Assembly (NCBI GenBank): GCA_009691855.1
Contig: SIAI01000001.1
Coordinates: 1-64,000 of the forward strand
Length of the DNA: 64,000 nt
Direction: 5' to 3'
Source of the DNA: Planctomycetota bacterium
GTDB taxonomy: Bacteria > Planctomycetota > UBA1135 > GCA-002686595
Below are positions 61,166-64,000 of this stretch, piece after piece. The notes under the pieces were generated by a model. It was not told the origin of the DNA and did not search any database. It saw nothing but the letters and a program-made list of their open reading frames with translations. A program made the translations under genes and the position numbers. The first letter of the stretch is position 1. Each line of letters opens with the position of its first letter.

Positions 61166-62188
61166 TCAGTCCCGGCGCCGGATCGTTTCGAGCGTGCCGT
61201 CCCCGTCCAGGTCACCGCGGCGCTCCGCGGCGTCGGCCCAGGCCGAGGGTGAGACCGCGGGCGGCTCGCCGGCGAAGGTCTGCACGACGCCCCGGGCATC
61301 GAAGACGCGCGCCTGCACGGCGCCCTGTCGCGGCACGAGCAGGAGCAGGCGCTCGCCGTGTTCGCCCGGCATCACGGCCAGTTCCGCCCCGGGCAGGCTG
61401 ACTCCGTAGGCGGGACCCTCGCTGCGTTCGAGCACCGGGCCCGGGCCGAAGTGATAGCTCCACAGCGCGCCGTAGCCGTCCACGTCGGTACGCCACACGA
61501 GTACTTCGTCGTCGCCGTCGCCGTCGCTGTCGAAGAGCGCCCAGCCGCTGAGCGCGCGTGGCGCGACGGCGGGTAGGACGAGCGCCTGCGCGCCCGTGGA
61601 GCGCGTCACGACGAGGTCTCCGCTGGCGCTCGTTCCCCCGCCGTAGAGCGCGTGGATCCCGGCCAGGTCGCTGGCAGCCAGGAGCGCGCGCGCGGGCGAG
61701 GGCTCCGGGTACATCACGGCTTGCTCGTCCGGGCTGTGGTCGAGTCCCAGCACGTGCCCGACCTCGTGCAGAGCGGCCTGATGCAGAGAGAGGCCCACGG
61801 CTCCTCCGTCCCAGTCTCGCTCGGCGTCGAAGTGCACGAAGGTCCCCGGCCCGACCGGGCCGCTGTGCGCCACGCTGGGGTCGGCGCCGAACGGCGTGCA
61901 CGCGCCGTGGGCGGCGCGCTTCCAGGCAAACAGGACCGCGGCCGGTTCGTCGGCGCGCGCCGGGTGGAACTCGGCTGCGCCCGCCTGGTGCCACTGCTCC
62001 AGCGCGTCTTCGATCGCCTGGCGGAACTCGGCCGCCGCGAGCGGGCCGCCGGCGGGTTCCAGGCGATACGAGATCGAGCGCTCGCCGGGCCAGCGGCCGC
62101 GCACGGCGAAGCGCGCCTGGAACGGCTCGGTCGGGGCGCAGGCCACGCTCAGGGACAGGCACAGCAGGCTCGCGCGCGAGGCTCGCAC
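61166..62188 (-). CDS. matrixin-like M10 metalloprotease, lipoprotein
   Basis: 340 residues. The signal peptide ends in LSVAC, a lipobox. The zinc motif HEVGHVLGLDH (141-151) is complete, and the Met-turn is AVMYPE (about 157-162). Before the motif, FHPARADEPAAVLFAW fits the structural Ca/Zn region. The last 140 residues resemble FG-GAP blades (DSDGDGDDE, GDLDGDGTLE), so a propeller may present substrate. It is likely a surface protease. Confidence 0.88.
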   Translation of the reverse strand: MRASRASLLCLSLSVACAPTEPFQARFAVRGRWPGERSISYRLEPAGGPLAAAEFRQAIEDALEQWHQAGAAEFHPARADEPAAVLFAWKRAAHGACTPFGADPSVAHSGPVGPGTFVHFDAERDWDGGAVGLSLHQAALHEVGHVLGLDHSPDEQAVMYPEPSPARALLAASDLAGIHALYGGGTSASGDLVVTRSTGAQALVLPAVAPRALSGWALFDSDGDGDDEVLVWRTDVDGYGALWSYHFGPGPVLERSEGPAYGVSLPGAELAVMPGEHGERLLLLVPRQGAVQARVFDARGVVQTFAGEPPAVSPSAWADAAERRGDLDGDGTLETIRRRD

Positions 62189-62241
62189 CGCATCGGTATA
62201 CCCGCCGTGGGCCGCGGAAGCCCGCGCCCTCGGCCAGCGAA

Positions 62242-63927
62242 CTACCGCGTCGGCTCGAGCACGTGCAGGCGCTGGTTCGCATTCACCAGGCCGAGGTCCT
62301 GTCCAATGCCGCTCGGCCAGCGCAGGCTGAGCTGAGCGAAGGTCTCGTCTCCCAGGCCGAAGAAAGCCGCGCGCTCGTCGCCGCCGCCGTGGCTGGGGCC
62401 GCTGGTGATCTCACGGATCTGCGTGGAGTGCAGAGTGCGTAGCGTGATGCGCGTGCCGATGCCGTCGCGGTTGCTGAGCGTGCCCTCGACCGTGACGACG
62501 AGCCAGTGTTGGGTGCTGTGACGAGCTCCCGAGAGGTTGTGATAGAGGTACGGTTGCTGGCCCAGGTTGCCCACGAAGAGATCGACGTAACCGTCGCGGT
62601 CCAGGTCGCACAGGCTCGTGTTGCGTCCCTTGCGCTCGCCGGCGAGGCCACACTCGAGTGACACGTCCTGGAAGGTCAGGTCGCCGTTGTTGCGCAGCAG
62701 CGTGTCGGGTTCGGGCAGGCCGCCCCAGATCGACCCGTTGGCGAAGAAGAGGTCGAGCCAGCCGTCGCTGTCGGCGTCGAGGAACACCGTGCCCCAGCCG
62801 GTGGAGAGCCGCGTGGCGTCGAAGATGCCGCAGGTGTAGGTGATGTCCTCGTAGCTGCCGTCCTCGCGGTTGCGCAGCACGTGCGATTCTTCGATGTTGC
62901 TGAAGGCGAGGTCGAGCCAGCCGTCGTTGTCCAGGTCGCCGACGCCGAGGCCCATGCCGTTCAGGCGCGTGTTCGTGCCCAGCGCGGCCGAGACCTCGGG
63001 CAGCAGCCAGCCGCCCAGGCCGTCCGGCCCGTCGTTGCGCCAGTGTCGGTTCGGACCGCCGCCGTGCGTGGCGTCGTTGACCAGGTACAGGTCCGCGTCG
63101 CCGTCGTTGTCGTGGTCCAGGAACGCGGCGGCGAAGCCCAGCCCGTTGACGTTGTCGCACGTGCGCGTGCCGTCGGAACACAGCAATCGCGTCCAGTCTT
63201 CGAAGCTGCCGTCGCCGCGCGCGTGGAACAGGCGCTGGCCCGGACGGGGAGCCGGATCCGTCAGGCACTTGGCATGCTTGGCCAGGTAGAAGTCGAGGAA
63301 TCCGTCGCGGTCGATGTCGCCCCAGGCGCTCGTGACCGCGCGCCCATCGTCGGCCACGCCGGCGAAGCTCGTGGCGTCCACGAAGGACAGCGCTCCATCT
63401 TCCATGCGCCGGCTCTTCCACAGCGTGTTGCCGACGCGCAGGTTGGTGACGTACAGGTCCTGGTCGCCGTCGTTGTCGTAGTCCACGAACACCGCCGCGT
63501 GGCTGAACTTGTCGGCCTGCTGGATCCCGAGCGTGCCGGCGATGTCGACGAAGTCGGGCAAGCGGTCCCCGTCCTGGTCGCCGCGGTTCTCGTACAGGAA
63601 GTTCGGACCGCCATGGTTGGTTGCGAAGAGATCGCAGTCGCCGTCGAGGTCCACGTCGCCCCAGGCCGAGCCCGAGCCGAGGAAGGTGGGGCAGTTCTCC
63701 TCGCCCTTGTGCTGCTCACCCACGAGTCCCACGCGCTCGGCCACCTCCTCGAAGGCGAGCACGCGGCGCTCGGGCACGCCGACGGAGGCGGAAGAGGCGG
63801 TATCCTCGCCGCCCACCAAGGGCGGCAGCGGCGGCAGCGGCGTCCCCGCGCTGCCCTTTCCTCCCGAGTCGCAGCCGAGGACGCAGCTCGCGGCCAACAA
63901 CCACCCGGCCTTCTCCAGCACGGTCAT
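62242..63927 (-). CDS. CRTAC1-type FG-GAP/ASPIC-UnbV lipoprotein
   Basis: 561 residues from ATG 63927. A signal peptide ends at SCVLGC (lipobox). FG-GAP/VCBS blades carry loops such as DVDLDGDCD, DYDNDGDQD, DIDRDGFLD, DHDNDGDAD, DLDNDGWLD, DADSDGWLD and DLDRDGYVD. The C terminus is an ASPIC/UnbV domain (NRDGIGTRITLRT, EITSGPSHGGGDE, SLRWPSGIGQ). Proteins of this layout are common in planctomycetes and probably bind extracellular ligands. It lies 53 bp upstream of the matrixin gene on the same strand and may share its transcript. Confidence 0.9.
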   Translation of the reverse strand: MTVLEKAGWLLAASCVLGCDSGGKGSAGTPLPPLPPLVGGEDTASSASVGVPERRVLAFEEVAERVGLVGEQHKGEENCPTFLGSGSAWGDVDLDGDCDLFATNHGGPNFLYENRGDQDGDRLPDFVDIAGTLGIQQADKFSHAAVFVDYDNDGDQDLYVTNLRVGNTLWKSRRMEDGALSFVDATSFAGVADDGRAVTSAWGDIDRDGFLDFYLAKHAKCLTDPAPRPGQRLFHARGDGSFEDWTRLLCSDGTRTCDNVNGLGFAAAFLDHDNDGDADLYLVNDATHGGGPNRHWRNDGPDGLGGWLLPEVSAALGTNTRLNGMGLGVGDLDNDGWLDLAFSNIEESHVLRNREDGSYEDITYTCGIFDATRLSTGWGTVFLDADSDGWLDLFFANGSIWGGLPEPDTLLRNNGDLTFQDVSLECGLAGERKGRNTSLCDLDRDGYVDLFVGNLGQQPYLYHNLSGARHSTQHWLVVTVEGTLSNRDGIGTRITLRTLHSTQIREITSGPSHGGGDERAAFFGLGDETFAQLSLRWPSGIGQDLGLVNANQRLHVLEPTR

Positions 63928-64000
63928 CAGACTCTCCTGGTCGGGACATGCAGCGAGGGCTCGCGGAGGGTCGTCCCGGGGCCCGCCTGCGAGTCGCCGG

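Overview
The window is 64 kb of very GC-rich chromosomal DNA (about 70% G+C judged by eye) from a bacterium that fits the Planctomycetota. This placement is an inference. It rests on the gld-type ABC transporter operon with a DUF4340 protein, many secreted FG-GAP/VCBS, CRTAC1/ASPIC and beta-propeller proteins, ECF sigma factors including one that looks like the TIGR02999 type, a YdjY-domain protein, and secreted proteins sharing a roughly 90-residue C-terminal domain of the kind seen in Saltatorellus/Poly30-like planctomycetes. I see no prophage, conjugative element, CRISPR array or intact transposase.

Layout. 1-1000: tRNA-Ser(UGA), then three short palindromic elements in tandem. 1007-14855: a lipoprotein, a BFN-family protein, asparaginase II, NnrD, a flavin-dependent thymidylate synthase and several secreted proteins. 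14863-24435: an M16 protease, an overlapping operon (YdjY protein, membrane protein, inositol-phosphate synthase, M3 peptidase), a hydrolase and an orphan DNA methylase. 24445-31435: a secreted protein, the GldA/F/G plus DUF4340 transporter operon, and FabI. 31740-37353: a sigma-region-4-like small protein coupled to a degenerate sigma54-activator-like protein, a glycosyltransferase and QueA. 37355-41509: ThiE, an ArsM-like methyltransferase, a zinc-ribbon protein, a 500-bp hairpin-rich block and QueG. 41723-44300: an operon of ECF sigma factor, zinc-finger anti-sigma with repeats, and a secreted protein. 44399-48020: glycerol kinase and an amidohydrolase, then a broken sigma factor joined to a duplicated amidohydrolase 3' end. 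48150-48600: a predicted small structured transcript with an 11-codon ORF and terminator, then simple and inverted repeats. 48603-54865: an esterase, DNA polymerase I and an M14 carboxypeptidase. 55009-61118: a probable surface-glycan modification cluster (SGNH-like protein, DUF5989, methyltransferase, divergent NodU-type carbamoyltransferase, ferritin-like protein, LPS-kinase-like protein). 61166-63927: a matrixin-like protease and a CRTAC1 protein.

The most unusual features are non-coding. At least nine short (110-193 bp) imperfect palindromes sit between genes. Most are bounded by CTAG or TTAG, and two families have fixed lengths (166 and 167 bp). Several families share one core but have different ends, and three are chained end to end through shared CTAG junctions. 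In three places the CTAG/TTAG end supplies a gene's TAG stop codon. This fits non-autonomous IS5-like elements that target YTAR, where the target duplication regenerates the stop. The second unusual feature is the free-standing RNA-like unit at 48157-48407, whose Shine-Dalgarno is 11 nt long and perfectly complementary to the 16S tail.

Expression signals. Many genes have a TAnnnT box 6-12 nt before the start codon and little or no Shine-Dalgarno, suggesting short-leader or leaderless mRNAs. Others have the box about 26-36 nt upstream, and two of those three also have a clear Shine-Dalgarno. ATGA, GTGA or TTGA overlaps join most operon genes.
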